Numbered from the stretch's first letter, positions 50,576-60,269 are shown. The stretch: 64,000 nucleotides of DNA from Blautia hominis (GCA_002270465.1 NQOF01000007.1:248001-312000); one strand, 5' to 3'. Notes: a model not told the origin generated them from the letters alone. Translations and numbers: made by a program.

Positions 50576-52696
50576 TTATATGTTTAAATCCAGTTCCACT
50601 GGTCTTCTTCCTGTCAGTTTCTCACTTCTCGCATCCGGCTGGAAGGTTCCAACAAACAATTTAAAATGTCTGCTGTCAACGCGGCGTTCACCATTCTCAT
50701 CCACAACATTCATAGCTGCGCCGGCAACGGTAACTGTTATGGTCCTGCTCTCGCCTGCTGCCAGGGAGACACGTTTGAATGCGCACAGGCTGCAGTTGCG
50801 AACGGCCAGCGGGGATTCCATATCCTTGATATAGATCTGTACCACATCCTCCGTTGCTGTGCTGCCGTCATTTTTCACTGTCAGCTTTACCTGAATATCT
50901 GACTGGGCGGTCACTTCCCCTGTGATCTCTGCATCCGTCACGTTCACGTCACCGTATGTCAGCCCGTATCCGAAGGGATAGAGTGCCTCTTTTTCCATGT
51001 AGCGGTATGTACGGTTTTTCATGCTGTAATCCGTGAACTCCGGCATTCCTTCCAAATCTCTGTAGAATGTGATCGGAAGTTTTCCGGAAGGTGATACCTT
51101 GCCGAACAGCAGATCTGCCACTGCTTTTCCGCCTCTTGCCCCCGGATACCAGGCAAGAAGAATGCCATTGCAGTTTTCATCCGCATAATTCATATCTATG
51201 GCACTGCCTGCCATAAGCACTACGATGGTGGGTTTGCCCACTGCTGCCACTTTTTCAATGAGTTCCTCCTGTACTTTCGGCAGATGAAGGTCATGTTTGT
51301 CACCGGACGCATCACTGTTTCCGGTATCTCCTTCTTCCCCTTCCAGCGTCTCATCCAGGCCTACACAGAGAACCACCACATCGCTGTGTTCTGCTGTAAT
51401 GACAGCCTCTGAGATCCTGTCCTGGTTCCATGCCAGATTCTCCACTTTGTCTTTATACAGGTGGCAGCCCTCTGAATAGAGCACGCGCACGTCATCGCCC
51501 ACCTCATCTTGGATGCCTTCCAGAACGGTAATATATCTGGAGGAAGTTCCGTGGTAGTTTCCAATGAGGGATGCACGGCTGTCCGCATTTGGTCCGATCA
51601 CACCGATGGTCTTCAGTCTTGACTTGTCAAGAGGCAGGACACCGTCGTTCTTTAAAAGGACACAGCCCTTTCTTGCCATATCCAGGGCTTTCTCCACATG
51701 CTCTTTGCACTCAACCACTTCGTACGGAATATTGTCATACTCACTTCCGTCAAAAAGGCCTAAGAGGAAACGGGTCGTGAACAGTCTCTCGGCTGCCAGC
51801 GTGATATCCTCCTCTGTGATAAGGCCGTCTTCTATAGCGCCCAGCAGGTGCAGGTAGGTATTCCCGCAGTTTACATCACACCCTTTTTTCAGGGCAAGTG
51901 CAGCGGACTCTCTGGCATTTTTTGTGATCTTGTGGTTCTCGTGGAAATCCTTGATCGCCCAGCAGTCAGAAGTGAAATGTCCCTCAAAGTTCCATTTTCC
52001 CCTTAAAACATCTTCCATAAGGTAGGTATGGCCGCAGCAAGGCTCCCCGTTGGTCCGGTTGTAGGCACCCATGACAGATTCCACGTCCGCCTCTGTGACC
52101 AGAGCCTCGAAGGCCGGAAGGTATGTCTCCCACATGTCTTTCATGGTTGCCTCAGCGTCAAACTCATGGCGGATGGATTCCGGACCGCTGTGTACAGCGT
52201 AATGTTTAGCACAGGCAGCGGCTTTCATCACCTCACCGTCACCCTGGATACCCTCCACAAATCTCACACCCAGCCTGGAGGTCAGGTACGGGTCTTCACC
52301 GTATGTCTCATGGCCTCTTCCCCAGCGTGGATCACGGAAGATATTCACATTTGGTGACCAGAATGTCAGCCCTTTGTAGATATCCCTGTCTCCGTGTTTG
52401 GAATACTCATTATACTTTGCACGCCCCTCTGTGGCAATGATATCGCCCACTTTTTTCATCTCTTCATCGTCAAATACTGCTGCCATGCCAATGGCCTGCG
52501 GAAACATAGTAGCCACACCGGCTCTGGCAACACCGTGCAGGGCCTCATTCCAGTAATTGTAGGTGGGAACACCCAGGCGCTCCACTGGGGATGCGTCATA
52601 CTTTAACTGGGATGCCTTCTCCATAAGTGTCATTTTAGACACCAGTTCTTTTGCTTTTTCTCTTGCAATGGCTCTCTCTTTTTTGTGGTCTCTCAT
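50576..52696 (-). CDS. Glycoside hydrolase family 3 beta-glucosidase/beta-xylosidase
   Basis: A 706-residue cytoplasmic enzyme (no signal). Domains: N-terminal GH3 barrel, including YNYWNEALHGVARAGVATMF, DPRWGRGHETYGEDPYLT, KHYAVHSGPESIRH, the nucleophile Asp in FTSDCWAIKDF; a C-terminal alpha/beta sandwich from about residue 330 (GVIGPNADSRASLIGNYHG) and a fibronectin-like domain (GLTYGDVNVTDAEI onward). The EALHGV and GYGLTY pattern fits both beta-xylosidases and beta-glucosidases. It hydrolyses the oligosaccharides imported by the neighbouring ABC system. Confidence 0.94.
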   Translation of the reverse strand: MRDHKKERAIAREKAKELVSKMTLMEKASQLKYDASPVERLGVPTYNYWNEALHGVARAGVATMFPQAIGMAAVFDDEEMKKVGDIIATEGRAKYNEYSKHGDRDIYKGLTFWSPNVNIFRDPRWGRGHETYGEDPYLTSRLGVRFVEGIQGDGEVMKAAACAKHYAVHSGPESIRHEFDAEATMKDMWETYLPAFEALVTEADVESVMGAYNRTNGEPCCGHTYLMEDVLRGKWNFEGHFTSDCWAIKDFHENHKITKNARESAALALKKGCDVNCGNTYLHLLGAIEDGLITEEDITLAAERLFTTRFLLGLFDGSEYDNIPYEVVECKEHVEKALDMARKGCVLLKNDGVLPLDKSRLKTIGVIGPNADSRASLIGNYHGTSSRYITVLEGIQDEVGDDVRVLYSEGCHLYKDKVENLAWNQDRISEAVITAEHSDVVVLCVGLDETLEGEEGDTGNSDASGDKHDLHLPKVQEELIEKVAAVGKPTIVVLMAGSAIDMNYADENCNGILLAWYPGARGGKAVADLLFGKVSPSGKLPITFYRDLEGMPEFTDYSMKNRTYRYMEKEALYPFGYGLTYGDVNVTDAEITGEVTAQSDIQVKLTVKNDGSTATEDVVQIYIKDMESPLAVRNCSLCAFKRVSLAAGESRTITVTVAGAAMNVVDENGERRVDSRHFKLFVGTFQPDARSEKLTGRRPVELDLNI

Positions 52697-52777
52697 TGAT
52701 CGTTCTCCTTTAATTTTCTATTTTATATACCCTTCTGCAAAGGACGGCCTCGCAGCCTTTTTCTTCCTTCATCTTAC

Positions 52778-52908
52778 ACCATACCTGCCGAAACCGCATA
52801 TACTTCTTTGCTGTCTCTTCCTCATTTTTTGCGCTTCTTTGCTGTGTACCGCATCCACACGCCAAAAAGGTATGGTACTTTTACCTATAGGCATAGTGTA
52901 CCATACCT
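52778..52908. promoter_or_regulatory. Repeated ACCATACCT sites upstream of GH3
   Basis: ACCATACCTGC at 52778-52788, AGGTATGGTAC at 52868-52878 and GTACCATACCT at 52898-52908 are copies of one motif; the last two form a perfect 11-bp inverted repeat with 19 bp between. They lie between GH3 and the YesN gene and probably bind a regulator (YesN or another) of GH3. The rest of the gap holds nothing recognised. Confidence 0.55.
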
Positions 52909-52964
52909 GCATCCCAACCGTAATAAAAAAAAGTTACTTCCTTCTATAAAATTCTTCCTTTCTT

Positions 52965-54530
52965 CTATACGTTATGCTGTATCTCCTCACGGTATTTTGT
53001 GGGGGATTTTCCTGTATGTTTCTTGAACGCCAGGGAGAAATAATTTGTGTCACGGTATCCCACCATCATGGCGATCTTTCCTGTCTTCATGCTGGTGGTC
53101 TCCAGCAGGGATTTGGCCTTTTCAATCCGTTTCCGCACAATATACTCATTACATCCCTCTTTTGTCACACGCTTAAAAAGCCTGGAAAAATAGTTCGGCG
53201 TAATATACAGGCTGGCCGCAATATTGGATACCGACAGCTCCTCGGTCAAATGCTCGTCTATGTAATGCTTTGCCTTTGTTATGATCTCGTGAACATTCTC
53301 CTCCTCCTTGCCCAAAAGCTGGGAGATAAACATACGGGTCACCTCACAGGCCTCCTCCCGGTCTGCACAGATCAGGCTTTTGGAGAGGGAATCCAGCTTC
53401 CCTGACTCCACCTCCCCGGAATCTCCCATGTAGGAAAAATACAGGGCAGATGCGATCTCAAAGCAGTTTCTGCGCACCATGGCAGGTGAGAGATTATAGG
53501 ACTGAGTGGCTTTTGAAAAGGTATTGAACGCTTTCATCACATAGTCCGTATTGCCCACATTGGCGCACATGATCCCTTTCAGCTCTGCGTAGATATCCCG
53601 GAAAATATCCGCCTTGTTCTGGGCCCCGAAGGTCTGCACAATATCCCGGATCCCCTCTTTTTCGTTGTCCAAAAGAAAGCGGGCGTCATTGTAGGAGATA
53701 AACAGATTGGCAAATCCATGCACCGCACTTCCCACCACCATCTTGGGTTTGGCGTCAAATTCATCCTTCAGAATATCGGACAGCTCCTCAATGGCATCCA
53801 GCACCACGTCCCCGGTCTCTGCCTCGAACCAGGTAATGGCAATGGTTCCGTCGTCATCCGAGAACGTGATGCCTCTCTCCTGGGCATCCACCATGCCCAT
53901 GCATACATTTTTCACTGACATAGCCTGGAAGTTCTCCTCCGTGGGCTGCTGGTTCATGTACAGGGTAGGCACGATCAGCATAAGCTTCAGATCCATCTCT
54001 GTGTCAAAGTGATAATACTCCCTCAGATTATCCAGCAGATTGCCCATGTCCTCCCGCTTGTGCACCAGATTCCGCATGTAGTGCTCCAGTTCTGTCTGTT
54101 CCGCCGTTCCCTGGGTTCTCTGGAGAAGCCTTAAATTCTTTTCCTCGGCTTTCAGATCTTCCAGATAATTTACCTGCTTGCCCACCGCCCGCGCAAGCTC
54201 GTCCTCCTCTATGGGCTTCAGAAAAAAGTCCTGCACCTGCAGACGGAGGCTCTGCCTTGCATACTCAAAGTTATCGTACCCTGTCAGCACGATCACCCTC
54301 AGCTCCGGTACGATTTTCCGGGCTGCCTCGATCAGCTCCAGCCCTGTCATTTCCGTCATCTGGATATCAGATATCATGATCTCCGGTTTCTTTTCCCTTA
54401 TAATGCCCAGGGCTTCCTTGCCTGAGGCCGCGTCGTAAACTTCACTGATTCCAAGGCTCTCCCAGGGCAGCACTTTTTTCATGCCCAGGCGAATCATCTT
54501 TTCGTCATCCACAATCAATATTTTATACAT
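52965..54530 (-). CDS. YesN-type response regulator with AraC DNA-binding domain
   Basis: A 521-residue regulator. Receiver domain at residues 1-120 (ILIVDDEKMIRLGMKK, phospho-Asp in PEIMISDIQM, VIVLTGYDNFEYA, FFLKPIEEDEL); a long middle region; and an AraC double helix-turn-helix at about 425-521 (LSVSNIAASLYITPNYFSRL, GKIAMMVGYRDTNYFSLAFK). It shares 8 bp with the end of the YesM-like kinase gene, its partner. It is the likely activator of the neighbouring sugar ABC and GH3 genes. Confidence 0.94.
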   Translation of the reverse strand: MYKILIVDDEKMIRLGMKKVLPWESLGISEVYDAASGKEALGIIREKKPEIMISDIQMTEMTGLELIEAARKIVPELRVIVLTGYDNFEYARQSLRLQVQDFFLKPIEEDELARAVGKQVNYLEDLKAEEKNLRLLQRTQGTAEQTELEHYMRNLVHKREDMGNLLDNLREYYHFDTEMDLKLMLIVPTLYMNQQPTEENFQAMSVKNVCMGMVDAQERGITFSDDDGTIAITWFEAETGDVVLDAIEELSDILKDEFDAKPKMVVGSAVHGFANLFISYNDARFLLDNEKEGIRDIVQTFGAQNKADIFRDIYAELKGIMCANVGNTDYVMKAFNTFSKATQSYNLSPAMVRRNCFEIASALYFSYMGDSGEVESGKLDSLSKSLICADREEACEVTRMFISQLLGKEEENVHEIITKAKHYIDEHLTEELSVSNIAASLYITPNYFSRLFKRVTKEGCNEYIVRKRIEKAKSLLETTSMKTGKIAMMVGYRDTNYFSLAFKKHTGKSPTKYREEIQHNV

Positions 54531-56313
54531 GGATCATCTCTCCTCGTATGATACCGTCTTCCACTTGTGTCACATAAGGCAGGCGTATTTCCACTGTCAC
54601 GCCGCCGGATTCATTTCTCAGATAATAAAGTCCGTACTCCTCTCCATAGAGAAGTTCAATCCTCTTGTTTACATTCCGCACACCATATCCAAAAGAATCA
54701 TCATATTCTGAGAGATGCTGGTTCATCTCATCAATCTGCTGCTGACTCATACCCGTACCTGTGTCGGCCAGGGTGATAAGCACATCGCTGCTGCGTTTTC
54801 TCACTTTTAAAAACAGACTCCCTGTCTTGCCTTCCTTCACCTTGATTCCATGGTAAATGGAATTCTCCACCAATGGCTGCAGTGTCAGCTTGGGAATCAT
54901 CACATCAAAAGCTGCTTCCTCCACATCAAACTCACTTCCGATTATATCATCATACCGCATATTCTGGATGATCAGATAATTCCGCACATGTTCCAGTTCC
55001 ATCTTCAGCGGGATCACGTCATGGCCGCCGCTTAAACAGATACGGTAATATTTTGCCAGAGCTTTCACCAGAGTGGAGATCTCTTCATTGCCGTCCACCA
55101 TGGCCTGCCAATGGATGCACTCCAGGGTATTGTACAGAAAATGAGGCTGTATCTGTGACTGGAGTGCATTGAAGCGGATCTGCTCAATCTGATGCTGCTC
55201 CATTTTCACCTGCTCCATAAGTACCAGGATCTCCTCCATCATGGAATTGAACCCAACTGCCAGCTTGGTAAAGTCCTCTCCCATATGCTCCACATTGATG
55301 CGGGTCTTCAATGAGCCGGAAGCCACGTCATCCATTTTCCGCACCACCTTATCCAGGGGGCGGTATACCTTGCTGATGATCCTCTTAACCACCAGAAGAC
55401 TCACAGTGAGCAGGAACAAGAGGATAAATGCCATGAAGAAAATGGTCCGAATACTGGACTTATAAAGCTCCATCATGGGCACGCTGCTCACCACATAGAA
55501 CCGCCAGTTGGAGACCTTCTGGTAAATATACAGCCTCCCGTCCATACTGAAGGTTCCTGATTTTTCCTTCATTTTCGGGATAAAGTCCACATTGGTGCCG
55601 ACCTTTTCCTTATCCCTGGCGGAGATCAGCATCCCGTCCGTGTCCACTACCATGGATTCCAGCCTTTTTGAGCTGTCATACTCCAGGATCTGCTGCAGAC
55701 TTGGGTCCGTAAAATTCATACAGAGAAGCCCCAGTTCCCCCAGCACCCGGTTGGTGTCATAGATGGGAAAATAAATATTCAGGGTGTATCTGCTGCCGTT
55801 ATAATAGGCATTGTTAAAACACATCTTGATGGAGCTGTCCTGCACGGTCTTGCACTGCTGGGAGTCATGGGAATAAACCTGTGTAAACTGTGCTGCCGAG
55901 ATAGCGATCTGCCCTTTGTATATGTAATCATCCGGGGATTTTCCCACAACCGCAATAAAATTCATATCCGAATGCATATTGGAGATACTTGACAGAATGT
56001 TGTAGGCACTGCTTTTAAGTCCGCCGCTCTCTTTTGAATAATTGGCTGCCTTCAGATACTGCTGTATAGACGTATCCATGACGGTTGCAATGGCAAGCGT
56101 TTTGTAATTGTCCAGAGAACTTTTGAAGTTTTCAGCCGTGGTGCTGTTCTGGGCCTGCAGCAGTTCTATGGACTGCTGCTTCATGGACGTCACAGAGGAT
56201 ATGGTGGACACCACCAGAACGATCAGTGTGGTGGCTATAATGGATACGGTCACAAGAAGCTGCATCTTTTTGTCAAATTTCCACCGGCTTATTTTTTCCA
56301 TCCACTTTTTCAT
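54523..56313 (-). CDS. YesM-type sensor histidine kinase
   Basis: A 596-residue kinase. Membrane helices at about residues 15-38 and 285-310 frame an extracellular dCache-like sensor; a HAMP segment follows (VRKMDDVASGSLKTRINVEH), then His_kinase (QIQPHFLYNTLECIHWQAM with the phospho-His) and the ATP domain (PLVENSIYHGIK, LADTGTGMSQQQ, GYGVRNVNKRIELLYG). Senses an external sugar, probably via the adjacent binding proteins, and acts on the YesN protein. A 142-bp element lies 86 bp upstream. Confidence 0.94.
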   Translation of the reverse strand: MKKWMEKISRWKFDKKMQLLVTVSIIATTLIVLVVSTISSVTSMKQQSIELLQAQNSTTAENFKSSLDNYKTLAIATVMDTSIQQYLKAANYSKESGGLKSSAYNILSSISNMHSDMNFIAVVGKSPDDYIYKGQIAISAAQFTQVYSHDSQQCKTVQDSSIKMCFNNAYYNGSRYTLNIYFPIYDTNRVLGELGLLCMNFTDPSLQQILEYDSSKRLESMVVDTDGMLISARDKEKVGTNVDFIPKMKEKSGTFSMDGRLYIYQKVSNWRFYVVSSVPMMELYKSSIRTIFFMAFILLFLLTVSLLVVKRIISKVYRPLDKVVRKMDDVASGSLKTRINVEHMGEDFTKLAVGFNSMMEEILVLMEQVKMEQHQIEQIRFNALQSQIQPHFLYNTLECIHWQAMVDGNEEISTLVKALAKYYRICLSGGHDVIPLKMELEHVRNYLIIQNMRYDDIIGSEFDVEEAAFDVMIPKLTLQPLVENSIYHGIKVKEGKTGSLFLKVRKRSSDVLITLADTGTGMSQQQIDEMNQHLSEYDDSFGYGVRNVNKRIELLYGEEYGLYYLRNESGGVTVEIRLPYVTQVEDGIIRGEMIHV

Positions 56314-56399
56314 ACGTGTTACCGCCCTTCTGCTGTTTTCTAATTTTTATCATACCATGTCCCACAGCCATACGGCAATTCTCATTAACTGGAAAAAGC

Positions 56400-56541
56400 G
56401 TTACTGTACACTCCGTGTCCAGTAACACGCTTACGATGCACAGATATGGGGCATTCTGCCCCATATCGCGCTGGCTGCCTCGGGATTTTCATGCTTCCGA
56501 CATGAAAATGCCTCCCGGTACAGTGGCCTGTGTACCGTAAC
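56400..56541. mobile_element. MITE-like element with 9-bp target duplication (142 bp)
   Basis: Ends GTTACTGTACAC and GTGTACCGTAAC are inverted repeats (11 of 12). The exact 9-mer GGAAAAAGC abuts both sides (56391-56399, 56542-56550). Inside are long hairpins: ATATGGGGCA/TGCCCCATAT and ATTTTCATG/CATGAAAAT. There is no ORF. Ends start GTTAC rather than GTAAC and the duplication is 9 bp, so this is a separate family from the 8-bp elements. Confidence 0.75.
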
Positions 56542-56545
56542 GGAA

Positions 56546-56583
56546 AAAGCTGCCGCCTGGATAACGAATCCGGCAGCAGCTTT
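56546..56583 (-). terminator. Terminator of the permease operon
   Basis: AAAGCTGCCGCC pairs with GGCAGCAGCTTT on the minus strand, 16 bp after the permease stop codon. Confidence 0.7.
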
Positions 56584-56598
56584 GAAGTCACAGCATAC

Positions 56599-57447
56599 TC
56601 ATCCTTTTACGGCACCTGCTGTCATACCTTTCACCAGTTTATCCTGGAAAATGATAAACATGATGATCATAGGCAGAAGCGTCAGCGTCAGAACTGCCAT
56701 GATCATAGGGGTGTTCATGGAATACTGGCCCTGGAATTCCCAGATTGCCAGAGGCAGGGTACGGTTTGCGGAAGACTGTGTCAGTGTATAGGCAAAGGAG
56801 AACTCATTCCACATATTTACACCGTTATAAATTGCCAGTGTGGCAAGGCCGGGCTTTGCCAGCGGAAGGATCATGGAGAAGAACATCTGAATCTTGCCGC
56901 AGCCGTCAATCTCGGCGGACTCTTCAATCTCCCGCGGTATCTCTTTCATAAAGCTGGTCAGAATGAACACGGAAATAGGAACCGCAAAGGCAATATATGG
57001 TCCGATCAGGGCCCAGATACTGTCATACAGGCCTGTGCTCTTTGCCATTTTGAATACCGGGATCAAGGTGATATGGACCGGTATGGACATACATGCCACG
57101 ATCAGCGCATAGATCGGATTAGCCAGTTTAAACTTAAACCTTGCCAGCGGGTAGGATGCACAGGCTGCGATGAACAGCAGCAGGATCAAGGAGATGGCAA
57201 GCACGATCACACTGTTCTTGAAATAGGTACCGAATCCGCCTTTCAACACTTCCGTGTAGTTGCTCCAGTTCAGGCTGTCAGGAAGCTGGAAGACACCTTT
57301 TGTCAGCATCTCAAACTTCTCTTTGAAGGAGTTCAAAACCATAAATACAAAGGGCATAAAGGATACGGCCAGCCAGAAGATCGCCAGGATAAAGGCAACG
57401 GTCCAAGCTGTTACGCTTTTTGCTTTACTCTTTTTATAACTATCCAT
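56599..57447 (-). CDS. Sugar ABC transporter permease, MalG-like
   Basis: A 282-residue permease. ATG at 57447 (MDSYKKSKAKSVTAWTVAFI) follows AAGGAGG; the longer frame is not needed. Six helices and the EAA loop EESAEIDGCGKIQMFFSMIL are visible. It pairs with the MalF-like permease 4 bp upstream. No ATPase is encoded nearby, so a shared MsmK-type ATPase elsewhere in the genome must supply energy. Confidence 0.93.
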   Translation of the reverse strand: MDSYKKSKAKSVTAWTVAFILAIFWLAVSFMPFVFMVLNSFKEKFEMLTKGVFQLPDSLNWSNYTEVLKGGFGTYFKNSVIVLAISLILLLFIAACASYPLARFKFKLANPIYALIVACMSIPVHITLIPVFKMAKSTGLYDSIWALIGPYIAFAVPISVFILTSFMKEIPREIEESAEIDGCGKIQMFFSMILPLAKPGLATLAIYNGVNMWNEFSFAYTLTQSSANRTLPLAIWEFQGQYSMNTPMIMAVLTLTLLPMIIMFIIFQDKLVKGMTAGAVKG

Positions 57448-57451
57448 TTTT

Positions 57452-58354
57452 TCAGTCCTCCTTCTTTCCATTTAACAACTTCATGGTGATCAGGGATACC
57501 ATACTGATCAGGATAAACATGCCGCCGGCCACTGCGGAACCATAACCCATGTTGAAGGTCTTAAAGGATTGTTTGTACATATAGGTGGCCATCAACTCTG
57601 TGGAAGTTCCCGGCCCGCCGCCGGTCATTACATAGATCAGATCGAAGTATTTCAGGGAACCGACCATGGAGAGGATCGCTGCACTTTTCATGGATGGAAC
57701 CAGAAGGGGAAGTGCGATTCTCCAGAAATACTGTCCTCTGGTAGCTCCGTCGATTCTGGCTGCTTCAAATACATCATAAGGTATATTGGTAAATGCCGCC
57801 ATAAAGTAAACCATATAGAACGGGGTAAACTGCCAGCAGATAACCATGATAACTGTCAGGAGAGCCGTCTTGGGATTGCCCAGCAGGTCAATGTTTCCGC
57901 CTCCGAACCAGCCTGAAATTGTGCTTACCAGACCGCCGTTTGTTGCCAGTGCATATGTAAAAAGAAAACCGATCGCAACTGATGACATTAACAGGGGAAT
58001 GAACCAAACTACTTTAAACGGTGTCAGTTTCTTTCCGCCGAAATCCAGGAATGTTGCCAGTGCAAGACCGATGGGGATCTGGATACAGATGGAAAGAACC
58101 ATTATGATAACATTGTTCTTGAACGCGATCCAAAAACTGGTGTCGGCAATTAACTTTTTCCAGTTTCCAATACCGATAAATTTCTTAGCTGCAGAGATTC
58201 CGTTCCACTGATAACCGCTTGTGATAAAGGTATCCACGATTGGGTAAAAAATAAATACAACTAGTAAAACAGTTACCGGTGCCAGAAAAAGCGCCGCAAC
58301 TTTTCGTGTGTTTCTCTGTCTTAACTGTGCCAGAGAAATACCATTTTCCTTCAT
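57452..58354 (-). CDS. Sugar ABC transporter permease, MalF-like
   Basis: A 300-residue permease. The start MKENGISLAQLRQRNTRKVA precedes the first helix (AALFLAPVTVLLVVFIFYPI), with about six helices in all and the EAA loop FEAARIDGATRGQYFWRIAL. It lies downstream of MITE copy D, which is inserted in its 5' leader; its promoter is therefore upstream of 58520. It forms a heterodimer with the MalG-like protein. Confidence 0.93.
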   Translation of the reverse strand: MKENGISLAQLRQRNTRKVAALFLAPVTVLLVVFIFYPIVDTFITSGYQWNGISAAKKFIGIGNWKKLIADTSFWIAFKNNVIIMVLSICIQIPIGLALATFLDFGGKKLTPFKVVWFIPLLMSSVAIGFLFTYALATNGGLVSTISGWFGGGNIDLLGNPKTALLTVIMVICWQFTPFYMVYFMAAFTNIPYDVFEAARIDGATRGQYFWRIALPLLVPSMKSAAILSMVGSLKYFDLIYVMTGGGPGTSTELMATYMYKQSFKTFNMGYGSAVAGGMFILISMVSLITMKLLNGKKED

Positions 58355-58385
58355 AATAGAAGCCCTCCTTTTTGTTTCTTAACAC

Positions 58386-58519
58386 GTAACTGTTCAGTAC
58401 CCTCACCGTTACAGGCAATAATCCATGCAGGATCGCCTTTGGCGATGGGAATTTTGCTTGGCTGCAAAATGCTTTCTTACGGTCAGCGCAGTGAATGCGC
58501 AGACCTGCTGAATAGTTAC
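58386..58519. mobile_element. IS66-type MITE, full copy D (134 bp)
   Basis: The element has ends GTAACTGTTCAG ... CTGAATAGTTAC (11 of 12) flanked by exact 8-bp repeats CTTAACAC (58378-58385 and 58520-58527). Internal hairpins ATCGCC/GGCGAT and GCGCA/TGCGC. It is about nine-tenths identical to copy E by eye, and more distant from A. It lies in the leader of the MalF-like gene. The rest of this 372-bp gap holds only the SBP1 terminator. Confidence 0.85.
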
Positions 58520-58675
58520 CTTAACACTTTCTTTTCTTATTATATATACTAGCAAACAGACTGCTGAAAAGACATAGAACAATCTACGCATTATCTATAA
58601 ATATCTGCCTTTTAAAGAACATAAATTTATAGAAAAAACAGACGCCTGGGCACAGGCCCCTCCATATGCGGAAGG

Positions 58676-58715
58676 AAAAAAAGCGCCCTGTCCGCAGAGG
58701 ACAGAGCGCATTTTT
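58676..58715 (-). terminator. Terminator of binding-protein gene 1
   Basis: AAAAAGCGC...GCGCATTTTT with inner CTGTCC/GGACAG, 12 bp after the stop on the minus strand. Confidence 0.9.
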
Positions 58716-58726
58716 AACGGTAGGTT

Positions 58727-60094
58727 TTACTCGGCTTTTGTGCTTAAATAGTCATCCATTGCAGTCTGCATAGAGTCCTGAGCCTCCTGAGGAGTCATGG
58801 TCAGACCAAACACTTCCTGTAATCCGTCAAGATGAGCCGTTGCAACTGCCGGCGGCAGATACTGGTCATACCAGAGCTGGATCTCCGGAGCATTGTTTGC
58901 TGTCTCAACGATCTTTTTAGCAACCGGGTCCGTGATCTTATCTTCAATTCCTTTTACCGGCGGAATCTTGCCTTTTTCAATTTCAAAGTCAATCACTTCA
59001 TCGGACAGATGTGCTTCTGCACATTCAAAAGCTGCTGCCAGCTTGTCGCCTTCACAGTTGAATGTGATGAACTGGTCACCTACAGTACCGATCTGGATGT
59101 TTGCATCTGCATCGGAACCCTCGATGGCCGGGAATGGGAACCAGTCAATTTTCTGGTAGAACTCTTCGCTGTCGGAGGAGAAAGTACCTGTATACCAGGA
59201 ACCGCACAGCAGCATGCCTGCTGTCTCCTGATACATCAGCTGTTTTGCCTGTCCGTCATCTTCACTCAGAGAGTTTACACCTTCCGGGAAATACCCTGCA
59301 TTGACCCATTCCTGGATCTTTTCTCCAGCTTTGATGAAGCAGTCATCCGTAAATTTGCCCTCGCCTGCAACTGCTTTCTGGAATGGTTCCAGTCCGCCGT
59401 AGCGTGCCGCAAGGCTCATAAAATACATGGAACCAGTCCATTTGGAACCGTTAGCCAGAGCAAACGGAGTGATGCCGTTGTCTTTCAGTGTCTTACAGAT
59501 GTTCTCTAAGTCACCGAGGGTTTTCGGCTCTGAAAGTCCGTATTTCTCAAATATTTCTTTGTTGTAGAATATACCTGCAAGAGATACGTTCTGGTAAGGA
59601 ACTGCGTACACATGGTCATTGTATGTAGCCTGCGCAACGGCTGCGTCCATGAGTTTATCCTTAATATCAGATGCGTTGAACAGGTCATCAATAGGCTGTC
59701 CAAAACCGGAATCTATATATTCATACATAGGACCACCGGACCAGTTAGAATACATATCCGGGCACTCACCTGAGCTCATGGCAACTACCAGTTTTTCTTT
59801 GTAGGTATCATTCTGGGTGGGTACTACTGTAACGGTATAACCTGATTCTGTCTCGGAATTGAATTTGTCTACTGCTTTTGCAATAACATCCTTATCCGGG
59901 CTTTCTGTTCCGATATTCCAATAGACGATCTCTTTGCTGTCATCACCGGAATCTTTTGTTTCTGCTGCCTTCTCGCCTGTAGAATCACTTTCACCTGCAC
60001 TGCTGTTCCCGCCGTCGCTGCCACATGCACAGAGTGATGCTGCCATGAGAGCTGTCATAGAAAGAGTAACCAGTTTTGCCATTCTTTTTTTCAT
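58727..60094 (-). CDS. Sugar ABC binding lipoprotein (paralogue 1)
   Basis: A 455-residue family 1 solute-binding lipoprotein. The signal MKKRMAKLVTLSMTALMAAS ends at LCACGS (lipobox; Cys about residue 24). A Ser/Glu/Asp linker precedes KEIVYWNIGTESPDKDVI. Later segments include CPDMYSNWSGGPMYEYIDSG, ANGSKWTGSMYFMSLAARYG and GVNSLSEDDGQAKQLMYQET. It closely parallels the next gene upstream and has its own promoter and terminator, which would allow much higher expression than the permeases. Confidence 0.94.
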   Translation of the reverse strand: MKKRMAKLVTLSMTALMAASLCACGSDGGNSSAGESDSTGEKAAETKDSGDDSKEIVYWNIGTESPDKDVIAKAVDKFNSETESGYTVTVVPTQNDTYKEKLVVAMSSGECPDMYSNWSGGPMYEYIDSGFGQPIDDLFNASDIKDKLMDAAVAQATYNDHVYAVPYQNVSLAGIFYNKEIFEKYGLSEPKTLGDLENICKTLKDNGITPFALANGSKWTGSMYFMSLAARYGGLEPFQKAVAGEGKFTDDCFIKAGEKIQEWVNAGYFPEGVNSLSEDDGQAKQLMYQETAGMLLCGSWYTGTFSSDSEEFYQKIDWFPFPAIEGSDADANIQIGTVGDQFITFNCEGDKLAAAFECAEAHLSDEVIDFEIEKGKIPPVKGIEDKITDPVAKKIVETANNAPEIQLWYDQYLPPAVATAHLDGLQEVFGLTMTPQEAQDSMQTAMDDYLSTKAE

Positions 60095-60141
60095 ACTTTT
60101 CCTCCTTAAAATGAAATACGTGATTTTGCTTTATGAATTAT

Positions 60142-60205
60142 ATCATAGTCTTCTTTTTTCCTAATAACCATAAAATAAAGTGTCCACATTATATAATATT
60201 CTTAC
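60142..60205 (-). promoter_or_regulatory. Promoter and upstream motif of binding-protein gene 1
   Basis: Minus-strand -10 TATGAT (60147-60142). Exactly 26 bp upstream, the block GTAAGAATATTATA-N-CACTTTATT (60205-60174) matches the block before binding-protein gene 2 at the same distance. It probably binds the YesN-type activator. Confidence 0.65.
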
Positions 60206-60269
60206 CTGAACTGCAGATTATTTATATAGTTTTTCCCACTGGGAACAAAAGAATCCCTCTGAAAAGGGA

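Noticed and set aside
56530-57489. A 319-codon plus-strand frame over the MalG-like permease
   Set aside because: It runs antisense to a convincing permease, is rich in Cys, His and Gln, and starts inside the inverted-repeat element.
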